The notes below the pieces were generated by a model. The model saw only the letters and a list, made by a program, of their open reading frames with translations. It was not told the origin of the DNA and did no database searches. 64,000 bases of DNA from Thermococcus profundus. GTDB taxonomy: Archaea; Methanobacteriota_B; Thermococci; Thermococcales; Thermococcaceae. Positions 53,298 to 62,080 of this stretch are shown here, piece by piece (the stretch's first letter is position 1; every line of letters begins with the position of its first letter). The position numbers and the translations under genes were made by a program. The stretch spans positions 682,001 to 746,000 of the forward strand of contig NZ_CP014862.1 in NCBI RefSeq assembly GCF_002214585.1, given 5' to 3'.

Positions 53298-54293
53298 TTA
53301 AACCTTTCCGGCGAAGGTCAGGAATTCCCTACCAAGGGCCCTTACCGAGTAAGCCCTCAGCTTTCCATCGAGGAAGTCTTTTATCGCCTCAAGGGTCTTC
53401 TCGCGCCTCTTGAGTTCCTTTAGAGCTTCGTTAGGGGTTACTTCCTTAAACTGAACCTTTGTTCCGGGCCTGCTCTGGGCGAGACGGGATAGATCGGCGC
53501 TTATCACCGTCGCTATCTTAGCGTAGCCTCCAGTGGTTTGAGCGTCCTTCATCATAACTATCGGCTTCCCGTTGGCCGGCACCTGGACGCTTCCTGAGAT
53601 GAGGGGGCCGGTAACAATGTCAGCTCCCTTCTCCGAATGCTCAACACTCGGCCCGTCCAGACGGTAGCCCATCCTGTCGCTTTCGGGAGTTATGGTGTAG
53701 GCCGAGTTCAGGAAGGTCTCGATGCCCTTCTCCGTGAAGTGGTCCAAATCCGGGCCGAGGACGACGCGGACTTCCACCTTATCGCGTGAGTAGTTTGGCC
53801 TCAGCTTTGGGGGAAGAAAGCGACCCTCCCTGCCCGTTAAGAGGGCGTAACCAACACTAAGCCTGTCGCCGGTCTTCAGCGGCCTCCCAAGATCGGCACG
53901 GGGATAGGCCGAACAGCTTCCCAAAAGCCTCTCGCACTTTATCCCACCGGCGAGGGCTATGTAACCGTAGAGGCCGCTCCTCAAAGTTCCGACTTCGAGG
54001 ATGTCGCCTCTCTTCGCCCAGTAGCTCCGCCAGGCTTCAATGGGGACTCCGTTTAGCTTGACTTCAACGTCCCCAGCGACGGCGAAAACCACAGAGGCGT
54101 TAAACTTTATCTTTGGCCCCGCAAGGAGAAACTCGAGGAGAGGCGCATCACCGGGATTCCCTACTAGGTAGTTGGCTATCCTCGCAGAAAAGCCATCCAT
54201 GAAGCCAGAAACCGGAACACCGAGCCTTCGGTAGCCGGTCCTCCCCGCGTCCTGAACGGTTAAGAGCGATGGAACGCTGATGAGTTCAATCAT
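53298..54293 (-). CDS. pxpC: 5-oxoprolinase subunit C (PxpC, carboxyltransferase-like)
   Basis: A 331-residue KipA/AHS2-domain protein. LLTVQDAGRTGYRRLGVPVSGFMD is the conserved start; SDRMGYRLDGP and DAQTTGGYAKIATV are hallmarks. With PxpA and PxpB it forms the ATP-dependent 5-oxoprolinase that salvages pyroglutamate, which forms readily at high temperature. The start overlaps pxpB by one base (TAATG). Confidence 0.93.
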   Translation of the reverse strand: MIELISVPSLLTVQDAGRTGYRRLGVPVSGFMDGFSARIANYLVGNPGDAPLLEFLLAGPKIKFNASVVFAVAGDVEVKLNGVPIEAWRSYWAKRGDILEVGTLRSGLYGYIALAGGIKCERLLGSCSAYPRADLGRPLKTGDRLSVGYALLTGREGRFLPPKLRPNYSRDKVEVRVVLGPDLDHFTEKGIETFLNSAYTITPESDRMGYRLDGPSVEHSEKGADIVTGPLISGSVQVPANGKPIVMMKDAQTTGGYAKIATVISADLSRLAQSRPGTKVQFKEVTPNEALKELKRREKTLEAIKDFLDGKLRAYSVRALGREFLTFAGKV

Positions 54294-54976
54294 TACCCAT
54301 CCCCCCACTCGGCTTTGTGGATCTCCCAGAACTCCTTCTCGCCTATAGGCACAAAATTGACTTCATCCCCCGGCTGGAGTAACGTGGGTGGGTCTCTGCC
54401 TGGATCGAAAAGTCTCAGCGGGGTTCTCCCTATGAGCCGCCAGCCGCCGGGGCTTTCGATGGGATAGATGCCTGTCTGCCTTCCAGCTATCCCAACAGAA
54501 CCCGCTGGGACCTTCAGGCGGGGCTTTTCGAGCCTCGGAATGGTGATCCTCTCATCAACGGGGCTAAGGTAAGCAAACCCGGGCAGGAAGCCGAGGAAGT
54601 GGACACGGTATGTTTTTCCGGAATGTAACTCTATCACATCATCAACGCTCAGCCCGTTGTACTGGGCGACAAATTCGATGTCCGGCCCGTATTCGCCGCC
54701 GTATAGGACGGGTATCTCGATTCTCCTCCCCATAAAAGCCTCGGCACTCACACCGAGCAGTGGCTGGATGGCCTCTCTAACGTCTTCAAATGAAGCCCTC
54801 AGCGGGTCGAAGATAACCGCCAGGGAAGAGTAAGCGGGAACGGTCTCTACCAGCCAATCGAAGTCTTTTTTCTCAATGGCCCTTGCAACTGCGTGGACTC
54901 TCGCGTTTATGGAGTCGTCTATGACCTCACCGAAGGAGATGAGAATGGCCGAATCTCCAAGCGGCTTTATCTCCAT
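54293..54976 (-). CDS. pxpB: 5-oxoprolinase subunit B (PxpB)
   Basis: A 227-residue KipI/AHS1-domain protein. GDSAILISFGEVIDDSINARVHAVARAI, VHFLGFLPGFAYL and VPAGSVGIAGRQTGIYP are diagnostic. It lies between pxpA (4-nt gap) and pxpC in one operon. Confidence 0.93.
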   Translation of the reverse strand: MEIKPLGDSAILISFGEVIDDSINARVHAVARAIEKKDFDWLVETVPAYSSLAVIFDPLRASFEDVREAIQPLLGVSAEAFMGRRIEIPVLYGGEYGPDIEFVAQYNGLSVDDVIELHSGKTYRVHFLGFLPGFAYLSPVDERITIPRLEKPRLKVPAGSVGIAGRQTGIYPIESPGGWRLIGRTPLRLFDPGRDPPTLLQPGDEVNFVPIGEKEFWEIHKAEWGDG

Positions 54977-54980
54977 GCTC

Positions 54981-55748
54981 TCACCTAACCACTTCCCTCA
55001 TTGGAGCTACCTTAATCCCTTCCTCCTCAAGCACCTTCCTGATGTGAGCGGCTATCTCAACAGCTTTCGGGTTGTCCCCGTGGAGGCAGATAGTATCGAC
55101 CTTCAGCTCGATCCACTCGCCGTTTATCGCTTTGATGCCGCCGTCCTTGACCATCGAAATTACTCTTTCGGCTATCTCTTCCCTGTCCTCTATCACCGCC
55201 CCCGGCTTCGAGCGTGAGACGAGGGTTCCGTCGGGGTTGTAGGCCCTATCCGCGAAGACTTCATGGGCAACCTTAACCCCCATCTCCTCCGCGATCTCCG
55301 CCGGCCTTGAGCCGGAGAGTGTTACGAAGATCAGGTTTTTGTCGAAGTCGGCTATCCCCTCGATCACACCTCTCGCTAGTTCTTCCTCCGTCACAAGGGC
55401 GTTGTAGAGTGCTCCGTGGGGCTTGACGTGCTGAAGCTTAAGACCCTCAGCTCTGACAAAGGCGTAGAGCGCCCCAACCTGGTAGAGAATGTAGTTCCGC
55501 GCCTCTTCCTGAGAAAGCCTCATGTACCTCCTGCCGAAGCCGAGAAGGTCTGGATAGCCGGGATGGGCGCCAACCGCTACGCCTTTCTCCTTCGCCAGCT
55601 TTACCGTCTTTCTCATGACGAGCGGGTCTCCAGCGTGCCAGCCGGTCGCTACATTGGCGCTGGTGATGTAGTTCATCACCTCCTCGTCGAGGCCGAGCTT
55701 GTACCTCCCAAAGCTCTCGCCGAGGTCGGCGTTGAGGTCAACCTTCAT
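54981..55748 (-). CDS. pxpA: 5-oxoprolinase subunit A (PxpA, LamB/YcsF family)
   Basis: A 255-residue protein starting [19 protein letters not shown], the LamB/YcsF hallmark, with [35 protein letters not shown] and [17 protein letters not shown] 55748 after GGTGGGAGC is chosen over an upstream frame that would run through the divergent NOB1 promoter. First gene of the pxpABC operon, divergent from the NOB1 gene. Confidence 0.94.
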   Translation of the reverse strand: MKVDLNADLGESFGRYKLGLDEEVMNYITSANVATGWHAGDPLVMRKTVKLAKEKGVAVGAHPGYPDLLGFGRRYMRLSQEEARNYILYQVGALYAFVRAEGLKLQHVKPHGALYNALVTEEELARGVIEGIADFDKNLIFVTLSGSRPAEIAEEMGVKVAHEVFADRAYNPDGTLVSRSKPGAVIEDREEIAERVISMVKDGGIKAINGEWIELKVDTICLHGDNPKAVEIAAHIRKVLEEEGIKVAPMREVVR

Positions 55749-55806
55749 GCTCCCACCGAATCCGTTTCGACGCAAATCTAAAAAAGCCTTTCTCCAAGCT
55801 TTCCTC

Positions 55807-56334
55807 ATGGGCGATGAAAAGGAACGAACGAAAAAAGCCGTCATAGACTCGGCCTTCTTCATTCAGGGAGCGGATGTTGAAGGCTTAACTACTCCTGGCG
55901 TCGTTGAAGAGGTTAAAGACCCCGAATCGAGGCTCTTCCTAGAGGGTCTCATCAGCGCTGGAAAGGTGAAAGTAGTTCTCCCATCGAAGGAAAGCGTGGA
56001 GGCAGTAAAAGAAGCCGCTAAGAGGACGGGTGAACTTGAAGAGCTGAGTGAGGCCGATATTGAAGTCCTAGCGCTGGCCTACGAAATCAACGGAATCCTC
56101 CTCACCGACGACTACAACCTCCAGAACATCGCGAAAACCCTTGGAATAGAATTCAAAACCCTAAAGCGCGGGATAAAAAGGGTAATCCGGTGGAACTACG
56201 TCTGCATAGGCTGTGGAAAGAAGTTCGAGGAGATGCCACCGGGGGGTATATGCCCGGACTGCGGAAGTCCTGTAAGGCTGATACCGAAGAGGAAGCGGAA
56301 GAAGCGAAAGGGAAAAAGGAGGACTCAAGGATAG
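55807..56334 (+). CDS. nob1: rRNA maturation endonuclease NOB1
   Basis: A 175-residue PIN RNase with a zinc ribbon that cuts the 3' end of pre-16S rRNA. The PIN acidic residues are in [32 protein letters not shown] and [11 protein letters not shown]. The ribbon has CIGCGKKF and CPDCGSPV. The basic tail [12 protein letters not shown] favours RNA binding. A TATA-like TCTAAAAAAGC about 25 nt upstream implies a near-leaderless message. Overlaps the convergent amidase gene by 10 nt. Confidence 0.93.
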   Translation: MGDEKERTKKAVIDSAFFIQGADVEGLTTPGVVEEVKDPESRLFLEGLISAGKVKVVLPSKESVEAVKEAAKRTGELEELSEADIEVLALAYEINGILLTDDYNLQNIAKTLGIEFKTLKRGIKRVIRWNYVCIGCGKKFEEMPPGGICPDCGSPVRLIPKRKRKKRKGKRRTQG

Positions 56335-57296
56335 ATATCAACTACTATTCTGTCCGGGTTCGAGAGGGTGAAGTCCCTGTATGGAAGATACGGACTGTTG
56401 AGTTCTACCACGATGAAGGCCGTGTTCCCGCTCTGGGTTGCATAGATTATTGGGGCCGTGTTCGAACCAGTGTAGGAGTAATACCAGCCGTTGTAGGTTG
56501 CCCATCCTAGGTCGGCGAGCTGGGCATTGTCAACCTGGATAACGAGGTGGTAGCCGTTTGAGTAGGATGTGTAGTAGACGTGGTACCCAGTTAACTGGCT
56601 CAGGTCGAGGACAACGCGGAAGTAGCTTCCGTGGTCGGCAAAGCGGATTCTCGTTACAGTCGGTAGTGGGTCGTGGACGGGAACGCCGAAGTAGCGCTGG
56701 ACGCCGTGGAGAATGGCAGAGGCGTACTTCCACTGGTAGGTCTCGTCGCTTATTATCCCGGCATCGTAAGAGTTGGTCACAAAGCCGGTCTCGATTAGGA
56801 TGGCGGGCATTTTGGTGTACTTGATGACGTAGTAGCCGGCGCTCTTAACCCCCCTGTTCTTTAGGGGTATCAGCTTGGCAATCTCTTCGTCAACGTAGGT
56901 GGCAAGGACAGTTCCCTTGCTTGAGGTGTAGTAATGGTAGACCTCAAAGCCAGTGGCCGAGCTTGGACCGGAGTTGGCGTGGATGCTGATAAAGATGTCG
57001 CAGCCGGCGGAGTTGGCTATTTGAACCCTTCCCGAGAGGGTAACGAAATAATCGCCATCCCTTGTAAGCACAACGTTGGCCCCGTCCATCTCTAGAGCTT
57101 TGGCGACTTTCAGTGCTATGGCGAGGTTGACGTCCTTCTCCACGACGTAGCCGACGGCTCCAGGGTCTTTTCCGCCATGACCGGCGTCAACGCAGATTGT
57201 ATATCCGCTCAGATTGTATCCACTTGCTCCCACCTTTGGTGTCCAAAAAAGAACACCAACGATCAATATAGTCACTAATAGGGCCTTGAATTTCAT
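56325..57296 (-). CDS. N-acetylmuramoyl-L-alanine-amidase-like protein with AMIN domain
   Basis: A 323-residue secreted protein with a signal peptide (1-24). The Amidase_3 domain has all zinc/catalytic positions: [30 protein letters not shown] and [10 protein letters not shown]. It is followed by a C-terminal AMIN-like domain (about 215-323, [19 protein letters not shown] ... RIVVDIYP). Bacterial homologues cleave peptidoglycan, which this archaeon lacks, so the true substrate is probably an S-layer, glycan or imported wall fragment (inference). Confidence 0.88.
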   Translation of the reverse strand: MKFKALLVTILIVGVLFWTPKVGASGYNLSGYTICVDAGHGGKDPGAVGYVVEKDVNLAIALKVAKALEMDGANVVLTRDGDYFVTLSGRVQIANSAGCDIFISIHANSGPSSATGFEVYHYYTSSKGTVLATYVDEEIAKLIPLKNRGVKSAGYYVIKYTKMPAILIETGFVTNSYDAGIISDETYQWKYASAILHGVQRYFGVPVHDPLPTVTRIRFADHGSYFRVVLDLSQLTGYHVYYTSYSNGYHLVIQVDNAQLADLGWATYNGWYYSYTGSNTAPIIYATQSGNTAFIVVELNSPYLPYRDFTLSNPDRIVVDIYP

Positions 57297-57400
57297 TTAT
57301 TTCACCCCCAATGCATTAGTGTCCAAACATTTAGCGGTTGGAAATTATAAAATTTACGGAGAGATGTGGACGGAAGGCTAGATAAAAAGAACGACAGACA

Positions 57401-57934
57401 TCAAAGGCGCAAGTATGGAAGAACTTCGTCGTAAACCTTGCTCCAGTCCACGATACCGACCCTTTTCTTAACGCCCTTTCTTATGAGGTCGAGTATCTCC
57501 TCGACGACTTCTTCCGGCGTTTTTCCAGTGGTGTCAACCTCGATAACGTTCTCGTTCTCTTCAAGGGCCTCTACGAGGATTACATCCACAAGCTCGGCCT
57601 CGACGTTCTCCCCGAGCTTCTCCCTGCTGTACCCTCTCTCCTTCAGTCTCTCGGCTATCAGCTTGGGATTCGCCCTGAGGACGATAACAAGGTCCGCGTT
57701 GAGGAAGTGGCTTAGATGACCGTCGGCGACGACGTTTTTGCCCTTAAAGTCTCTCTCGAAGTTGTAAGCAAGTTCATCCACCTCTACCTCGAGTTCATCC
57801 CCCTTCATCTCTCCTATACCCCTTTCGACGGCGTAGTCCCTGAGGTTAACGTATTCGTAGCCGAGTCTCTCAGCTAAAAGCTTCGACACGGTCGTCTTTC
57901 CAACTCCAGGTGTTCCGGTTACCGCGATTATCAT
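57401..57934 (-). CDS. Adenylate kinase-like protein (AK6/Fap7 type)
   Basis: A 177-residue P-loop kinase. [25 protein letters not shown] contains Walker [23 protein letters not shown] and the lid [22 protein letters not shown] match the archaeal AK6/Fap7 group, which in eukaryotes and archaea takes part in small ribosomal subunit assembly. ATG 57934 follows GGAGGGTGGGATA. A TATA-like GATTTTAAAC lies about 40 nt upstream. Confidence 0.9.
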   Translation of the reverse strand: MIIAVTGTPGVGKTTVSKLLAERLGYEYVNLRDYAVERGIGEMKGDELEVEVDELAYNFERDFKGKNVVADGHLSHFLNADLVIVLRANPKLIAERLKERGYSREKLGENVEAELVDVILVEALEENENVIEVDTTGKTPEEVVEEILDLIRKGVKKRVGIVDWSKVYDEVLPYLRL

Positions 57935-57984
57935 TATCCCACCCTCCGTATTTGTCCAAAATTGTCCGAGTGAGTTTAAAATCA

Positions 57985-58071
57985 CGTCCCGGACGGGCTC
58001 GGCGCTCATAGGGTACGTCATCGCCTGAACGGCTAAGCCCGTCTTGGATTCGTCACTGCCCGCCCGGGACG
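57985..58071. other. GC-rich nested inverted repeats (candidate structured RNA or hairpin)
   Basis: Two nested stems are visible: CGTCCCGG (57985-57992) with CCGGGACG (58064-58071), and GACGGGCT (57992-57999) with AGCCCGTC (58036-58043). Inside them GGCG/CGCC closes a loop which, on the minus strand, reads GATGA...ATGAG, like an L7Ae K-loop. There is no protein-like frame. It directly follows the C/D-box RNA on the minus strand. Not a convincing H/ACA RNA, as no ACA box is placed correctly. Confidence 0.45.
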
Positions 58072-58072
58072 G

Positions 58073-58123
58073 CGTCAGATGACGTTTCTCTTCACGGATC
58101 CGCGCAATTCGCTGTCATCATCC
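58073..58123 (-). ncRNA. C/D-box sRNA (2'-O-methylation guide)
   Basis: Read on the minus strand: C box ATGATGA (58121-58115), 12-nt guide CAGCGAATTGCG, D' box CGGA (58102-58099), 3-nt spacer, C' box GTGAAGA (58095-58089), 10-nt guide GAAACGTCAT, D box CTGA (58078-58075). Order and spacing are those of archaeal C/D RNAs; only D' departs from CTGA. A TATA-like CTTATATCC in the 3' end of the upstream gene, about 26-30 nt before, fits a promoter. Targets would be CGCAATTCGCTG and ATGACGTTTC; I cannot place them in rRNA from memory. Confidence 0.75.
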
Positions 58124-58131
58124 GCATGGGT

Positions 58132-58527
58132 TCATCTCATATAATAGGATATAAGCTTTCTCAGCTCGGGATCTCTCCTGAGCGGGAGCTTGAGGAAGCG
58201 CCTCAGCTGGTTGTTTTCAGCAATTAAACCCGAAAGCTCGATGGCCAGGATCTTGTTGTCCTCGCTCAGTCCGTAGGCTTTGAAGCGGAGCGGTGCGTAT
58301 TCCTTTTCCAGCTTCCAGACTTTTCCTTCGAGTTCCCCCACTTTCTTTTCAAGCTCTTCAAGATCTCCCTCCTGTTTTCTGAACTCGCCGGTAAGGGCAA
58401 TCTCAACAACCTTCTCAGCCGGAACTCCATAGCGTTCGCTAAGCCCCTTTATCTCGCTCCAGAGCTCGGCGGAAAGTTCTATCTCTATCTTCCCGAGGCC
58501 TTTCTGGGGTTTGATGGTGAGCTTCAT
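58132..58527 (-). CDS. RHH-like coiled-coil protein
   Basis: A 131-residue protein. The N-terminus (KIEIELSAELWSEIKGLSERYGVPAEKVVEIAL) has the strand-helix-helix spacing of a ribbon-helix-helix DNA-binding domain, followed by a coiled coil (EGDLEELEKKVGELEGKVWKLEKEY) and a helical tail. A tandem palindrome abuts its start, a common operator form for RHH proteins. I do not recognise the family; DNA binding is inferred. Confidence 0.65.
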   Translation of the reverse strand: MKLTIKPQKGLGKIEIELSAELWSEIKGLSERYGVPAEKVVEIALTGEFRKQEGDLEELEKKVGELEGKVWKLEKEYAPLRFKAYGLSEDNKILAIELSGLIAENNQLRRFLKLPLRRDPELRKLISYYMR

Positions 58528-58530
58528 TTC

Positions 58531-58569
58531 GTTCACGCTCCATGAACGATTCGTTCACGCTTTGTGAAC
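58531..58569. promoter_or_regulatory. Tandem GTTCA-N7-TGAAC operator (locus B)
   Basis: Palindromes at 58531-58547 and 58553-58569 have the arms GTTCA and TGAAC separated by seven bases and are offset by exactly 22 bp. They lie between two coiled-coil genes, and the distal copy includes the stop codon of the upstream gene at the same offset as at 36098-36114. There is no obvious TATA box inside, so the site may act on DNA as an operator or on RNA at the start codon. Confidence 0.65.
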
Positions 58570-58872
58570 TTTCCTCTTCTCCAGCTCCTCTCTCAGCCTC
58601 TCGTTCTCCTCTCTCAGCTCGCTTCTCACAGCCAAGAACCTTTCCTTATCCTTTTTTGCTTTCTCGTAGAACTCTCTCATCTCTTCCAGCTGGTTCTCCA
58701 TCTCGGATAGTTTTTTCTCAAGCTTCTTGAGCTTTTCACGTAGGTACTCTTCCCTTTCCGCCCTAAGGGTTTCCTCGGTTTTCTCGAGGTTATCCAGGAT
58801 AAGTTTCTCGACATCCAGTCCTTTCAGGGCTTTGAACTTCTCTTTGGGTAAAACCACAACTATCTCGCTCAT
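58555..58872 (-). CDS. Coiled-coil protein
   Basis: A 105-residue protein. MSEIVVVLPKEKFKALKGLDVEKLILDNLEK looks like a small folded start, and residues 35-105 form a continuous Glu/Lys/Leu coiled coil. It begins 4 nt inside the DNA glycosylase gene (ATGA-type overlap) and ends in the tandem palindrome. It probably partners the next coiled-coil protein. Family not recognised. Confidence 0.65.
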   Translation of the reverse strand: MSEIVVVLPKEKFKALKGLDVEKLILDNLEKTEETLRAEREEYLREKLKKLEKKLSEMENQLEEMREFYEKAKKDKERFLAVRSELREENERLREELEKRKVHKA

Positions 58873-59705
58873 TTTCTTCTCCTCTCCAGCTCGGTCTTCC
58901 TGTCGTAGCAGGTGATGTAAAAAGCCAGCAGGCCCTTCCATTTACCGTACGGCTCAAGGATCTCCCTAACGTTTTTCTCCTTGACTTCCTTCACGCTCTT
59001 TCCGAATATCTTGGCTATCCCCCTTCTCAGCCCCAAATCTCCAGCTGGGTAGGTGTTCTTCCTCAGACCGTAGGCAAGGAACAGCTCGGCCGTCCACTTT
59101 CCTATCCCATGAAAGCCAGTTAGATAATTTATAGCTTCTTTCTCGTCCAATTCCCACAGATCGAGCTTCAGCTCACCCTTCATGTAGAGTTCCGTAAGGT
59201 GCTTTATGTATTCCGCTCGATAACCGAGCTTGGCTTTTCTAAGCTCGTCGAGAGTTAGAGAGGCTATCCTTTCGGCCGCTGGAAAGGCGTAGATCTCATC
59301 GACTTTTTCACCGGCAATTTCCACGAGATTCCTTATCGTCCTCTGCGCGAAGTCGAAGTTTACCTGCTGTTGCGCTATCACCTCAACGAGGGCCTGATAT
59401 TGGGAAGGTGCGGCGGGAACCGTTAGACCCTTGAACTCCTCGGCGAGGAAAGAAAAGGGTGAATCACCTATCTCTGAGTAGAACGAATCAAGGTCGGTGT
59501 TAAGGCCGAGGATGAAAGAGATCTTTTCCCTTGCTTCTTTTCTCTCCCTCTTACTCCATGTCCCGGGGAAGAGAAAATCCCCGTTGTATGTTGCGACCCC
59601 GATTACACCGTTTTCCAATCTGAGGGCCTGATAGAATGTATCCCCTTCGAGCTTCCACGTGCCGTTCTTTATCATTTCGCTTGCGGTCTTCCTAAGGTCA
59701 ATCAC
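58869..59705 (-). CDS. HhH-GPD family DNA glycosylase (AlkA-like)
   Basis: A 278-residue base-excision glycosylase. The helix-hairpin-helix is LTGFHGIGKWTAELFLAYG and the catalytic Asp is in AGDLGLRRG. The N-terminal segment and PSQYQALVEVIAQQQVNFDFAQRTI match AlkA/3-methyladenine-type enzymes, so alkylated or deaminated bases are the likely substrate. GTG 59705 follows GGTGGAGGGA and overlaps the PP-loop gene stop. Confidence 0.9.
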   Translation of the reverse strand: MIDLRKTASEMIKNGTWKLEGDTFYQALRLENGVIGVATYNGDFLFPGTWSKRERKEAREKISFILGLNTDLDSFYSEIGDSPFSFLAEEFKGLTVPAAPSQYQALVEVIAQQQVNFDFAQRTIRNLVEIAGEKVDEIYAFPAAERIASLTLDELRKAKLGYRAEYIKHLTELYMKGELKLDLWELDEKEAINYLTGFHGIGKWTAELFLAYGLRKNTYPAGDLGLRRGIAKIFGKSVKEVKEKNVREILEPYGKWKGLLAFYITCYDRKTELERRRK

Positions 59706-60298
59706 TCCCTCCACCCCATCACCCTCGACTGGTAGTGCTGCTTTGGGAAGATTGTGAGTGGGTCGATCCCTTCCTTCCTCAAGAAATACCTCAACTCGAC
59801 CTCATAGTCGCTCTTCTCAAGCTCCTCGCTCTCGCGGATTTCAACCATGAAGAGCTTCTCGGTTAATTCCCTTATCGTCTTGTAACCGAGGCCAAGGAGG
59901 GGCCTTATGTAGGCGACGTTGAAGCGATCCTCGAGCGAGCGGGCTTTCGGAAGGTCAAGGAAAGGAACCCTGTCGTCCCTCCGCGTTCCGTCGCTTATCC
60001 TTTCGACTTCAGGAAGGGAGGCCAGGGCCTCAAGGGCCTTTTCGTGGATGAACTGGATGGCGTTGTTTGGGTGTCCGTCTTTCACTGCCATTTCCGCGGC
60101 TTTTTCTAAAATCTCCGTTGGCAGATAGAGCACCCTGTGCTCAAAGCCGAGTCTCTCAGCCGTCTCCCTCGCGTACTTCCAGCTGTCAAGGATGCCAAAG
60201 TTCACCGTGACGAGCTCGACATCGTAGCCCATTCTGGTTAGAATCCATGCGGCCAAGCTCGAGTCCTTGCCCCCGGAGTAGAAGTGGTGCACGATCAT
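59702..60298 (-). CDS. PP-loop (adenine nucleotide alpha-hydrolase) family protein
   Basis: A 198-residue ATP-pyrophosphatase-fold protein. The PP-loop is [15 protein letters not shown] near residue 8. ISDGTRRDDRVPFLDLPKARSLEDRFNVAYIRPLLGLGYKTIREL follows. It is related to thiolation and amidation enzymes of the N-type ATPase group, but no cysteine pairs or NTD domain are seen, so the reaction is unknown. It overlaps the glycosylase gene, hinting at a shared operon. Confidence 0.82.
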   Translation of the reverse strand: MIVHHFYSGGKDSSLAAWILTRMGYDVELVTVNFGILDSWKYARETAERLGFEHRVLYLPTEILEKAAEMAVKDGHPNNAIQFIHEKALEALASLPEVERISDGTRRDDRVPFLDLPKARSLEDRFNVAYIRPLLGLGYKTIRELTEKLFMVEIRESEELEKSDYEVELRYFLRKEGIDPLTIFPKQHYQSRVMGWRE

Positions 60299-60390
60299 GG
60301 TTTCACCGGAGGAGGTTTGTATGTCCCCTCTTAAATCCTCCCCCGAAAGGGTTATTAGGAAATCCGGGTAATACCATATTGGTGAATGTA

Positions 60391-60639
60391 ATGCCAGTTG
60401 TCACTAAGAAATACCAGGTTACGATCCCCAAGGAAGTTCGAGAGAGTCTGGGCATCAAAGCAGGGGATGAGGTGGTTTTTGTACGCAAGGGGGATTCATA
60501 TGTACTGATGAGGCTGGATGACCTTTTGAATGAGTTCACGGAGATCATGGAAGGGGTCGATGAGACTGTTGAGGAGAGCAGAAGGGGTATTGCACGAGGT
60601 ATCGAGAGAACCCTGAGGGAGCTGGAGGGAGAGGAGTGA
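60391..60639 (+). CDS. AbrB-type antitoxin (VapB)
   Basis: An 82-residue protein. The SpoVT/AbrB DNA-binding fold is seen in VTKKYQVTIPKEVRESLGIKAGDEVVFVRKGDSYVLM, followed by a helical toxin-binding tail. ATG 60391 follows TTGGTGAATGTA. It overlaps the following PIN toxin gene by 4 nt and will repress the operon together with it. Confidence 0.9.
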   Translation: MPVVTKKYQVTIPKEVRESLGIKAGDEVVFVRKGDSYVLMRLDDLLNEFTEIMEGVDETVEESRRGIARGIERTLRELEGEE

Positions 60640-61031
60640 AAGTTGTACTCGACACCAACGCTTTTAACGACAGAAAATTCCTTGAGTGGCTCATGGGATC
60701 CCCCTTCCAACCGGTGACGAGTTCTGTGGTCTACATGGAGGTTTTGTATAGGTATGCCAGGAGAAAGGGATTGCCTGAGGCCAGAAGCAAAGTGAAAGCA
60801 GTTTTCGAGTCCCTTTCCTTGGAGATCCTAGACTTCGATGAAGAATCCGCGGAAATAGTCGTTCAAAATGCCCTCGGCCGCTGGGACTTCTCCAAGAACG
60901 CGAGGGATTACATGATAGGTTCACTCGCGCTGAAGCTGAACGCCCCGCTCGTCACACACAACAAGAGGCACTTCGAGTGGCTCCCAGAGGTGTACACACC
61001 CGAGGAGTTCATGGAGAAGTTTGGATCTTGA
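60636..61031 (+). CDS. PIN-domain toxin (VapC)
   Basis: A 131-residue PIN RNase: VVLDTNAFNDRKF, SVVYMEVLYRYARRKG, KNARDYMIGSLALKLNAPLVTHNKRHF. Acidic residues at the expected positions support activity. The start is GTG, translated after the overlapping antitoxin gene. This is the third VapBC-type pair in the window. Confidence 0.9.
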   Translation: MKVVLDTNAFNDRKFLEWLMGSPFQPVTSSVVYMEVLYRYARRKGLPEARSKVKAVFESLSLEILDFDEESAEIVVQNALGRWDFSKNARDYMIGSLALKLNAPLVTHNKRHFEWLPEVYTPEEFMEKFGS

Positions 61032-61106
61032 GTGGGTACAACATCTTTAAAAGGCCAACCTTTATAAGGCCTTCAGCAAACCGCGAGAAGCTTAGAGGTG
61101 AGAGAT

Positions 61107-61523
61107 ATGGAAAAACGCTTACCCGGTAACGTGAGGAGGGCCATCCGTGCGAGATACTACGATATTCCCCCGCGAGCGTGGGTGGGGAAGAAGGGATTAG
61201 ATGACGGCGTGATCGAGGAGATAAACACCCAGCTTGAGAAGGACGGAGTCCTCAAAGTTGAGATAAGGAAAGGCGCGCTCATAAGCACAGGGCTTGATAG
61301 GAAACAGCTGGCTGAGAAGGTCGCGGAGCTCACCGACAGCGAGCTCATTGAGGTTCGCGGCAAAAGGTTTATATTGTTCAAGCCGAGGGAAGGCTGGGAA
61401 AAGTATTTAAGGAAGCTCCAGAGAAAGGAGCTTTCGAAGGAGAAGCGGGAGGAGAAGCCCGTTCGCAAGGTCAAGCTCGACATCGCTGGATTCAGGAAGA
61501 AATTCAGAAAAGGGAGGGATTGA
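61107..61523 (+). CDS. YhbY-like (CRM domain) RNA-binding protein
   Basis: A 138-residue protein. The N-terminal CRM/YhbY domain (GKKGLDDGVIEEINTQLEKDGVLKVEIRKGAL) is an RNA-binding fold associated with ribosome assembly in bacteria. The C-terminus is highly basic (KELSKEKREEKPVRKVKLDIAGFRKKFRKGRD). It precedes S19e by 3 nt and probably shares its promoter. TATA-like boxes occur at about 61046-61055 and 61068-61078. Confidence 0.85.
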   Translation: MEKRLPGNVRRAIRARYYDIPPRAWVGKKGLDDGVIEEINTQLEKDGVLKVEIRKGALISTGLDRKQLAEKVAELTDSELIEVRGKRFILFKPREGWEKYLRKLQRKELSKEKREEKPVRKVKLDIAGFRKKFRKGRD

Positions 61524-61526
61524 AGT

Positions 61527-61979
61527 ATGGCGACGGTTTATGACGTTCCCGGTGATTTGCTCGTTGAGAGGGTTGCCAAGGCCCTGAAGGAAGTGGAAGA
61601 GATAAAGCCGCCCGAGTGGGCCCCCTTCGTCAAGACCGGAAGGCACAAGGAGAGGCTTCCAGAGCAGGAGGACTGGTGGTACTACCGCGTTGCCAGCGTC
61701 TTCAGGAAGGTCTACGTTGACGGGCCCGTTGGTATTGAGAGGCTCAGGACCTGGTACGGGGGAAGAAAGAACCGCGGTCACGCTCCAGAGCACTTCTACA
61801 AGGCCGGCGGAAGCATTATAAGAAAGGCCCTCCAGCAGCTTGAGCAGGCTGGCTTCGTCCAGAAGGTTCCGGGCGAGGGAAGGGTTGTTACCCCAAAGGG
61901 CCAGAGCTTCCTCGACAAGATAGCCACCGAGCTCAAGAAGGAGCTCGAAGAGCAGATTCCGGAGCTCAAGAAGTACTGA
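61527..61979 (+). CDS. rps19e: 30S ribosomal protein S19e
   Basis: A 150-residue ribosomal protein, winged-helix type, near the usual family length. The start [73 protein letters not shown] and [13 protein letters not shown] are diagnostic of S19e. It is an archaeal/eukaryotic-specific protein of the small subunit. Confidence 0.97.
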   Translation: MATVYDVPGDLLVERVAKALKEVEEIKPPEWAPFVKTGRHKERLPEQEDWWYYRVASVFRKVYVDGPVGIERLRTWYGGRKNRGHAPEHFYKAGGSIIRKALQQLEQAGFVQKVPGEGRVVTPKGQSFLDKIATELKKELEEQIPELKKY

Positions 61980-62080
61980 GCTCCGTTCCCCAACTTTAAC
62001 TTCCCCTTTCTAACCTGGTTTCTCCCGCGAACCCAATACCTTTTTAACCGGGGGACCAACCTAAGCATGGAGGTGAGACC

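Noticed and set aside
60247-60390. Longer N-terminus for the AbrB antitoxin
   Set aside because: The extension is antisense to the PP-loop gene start, Pro/Arg-rich and not AbrB-like; ATG 60391 has a ribosome binding site.
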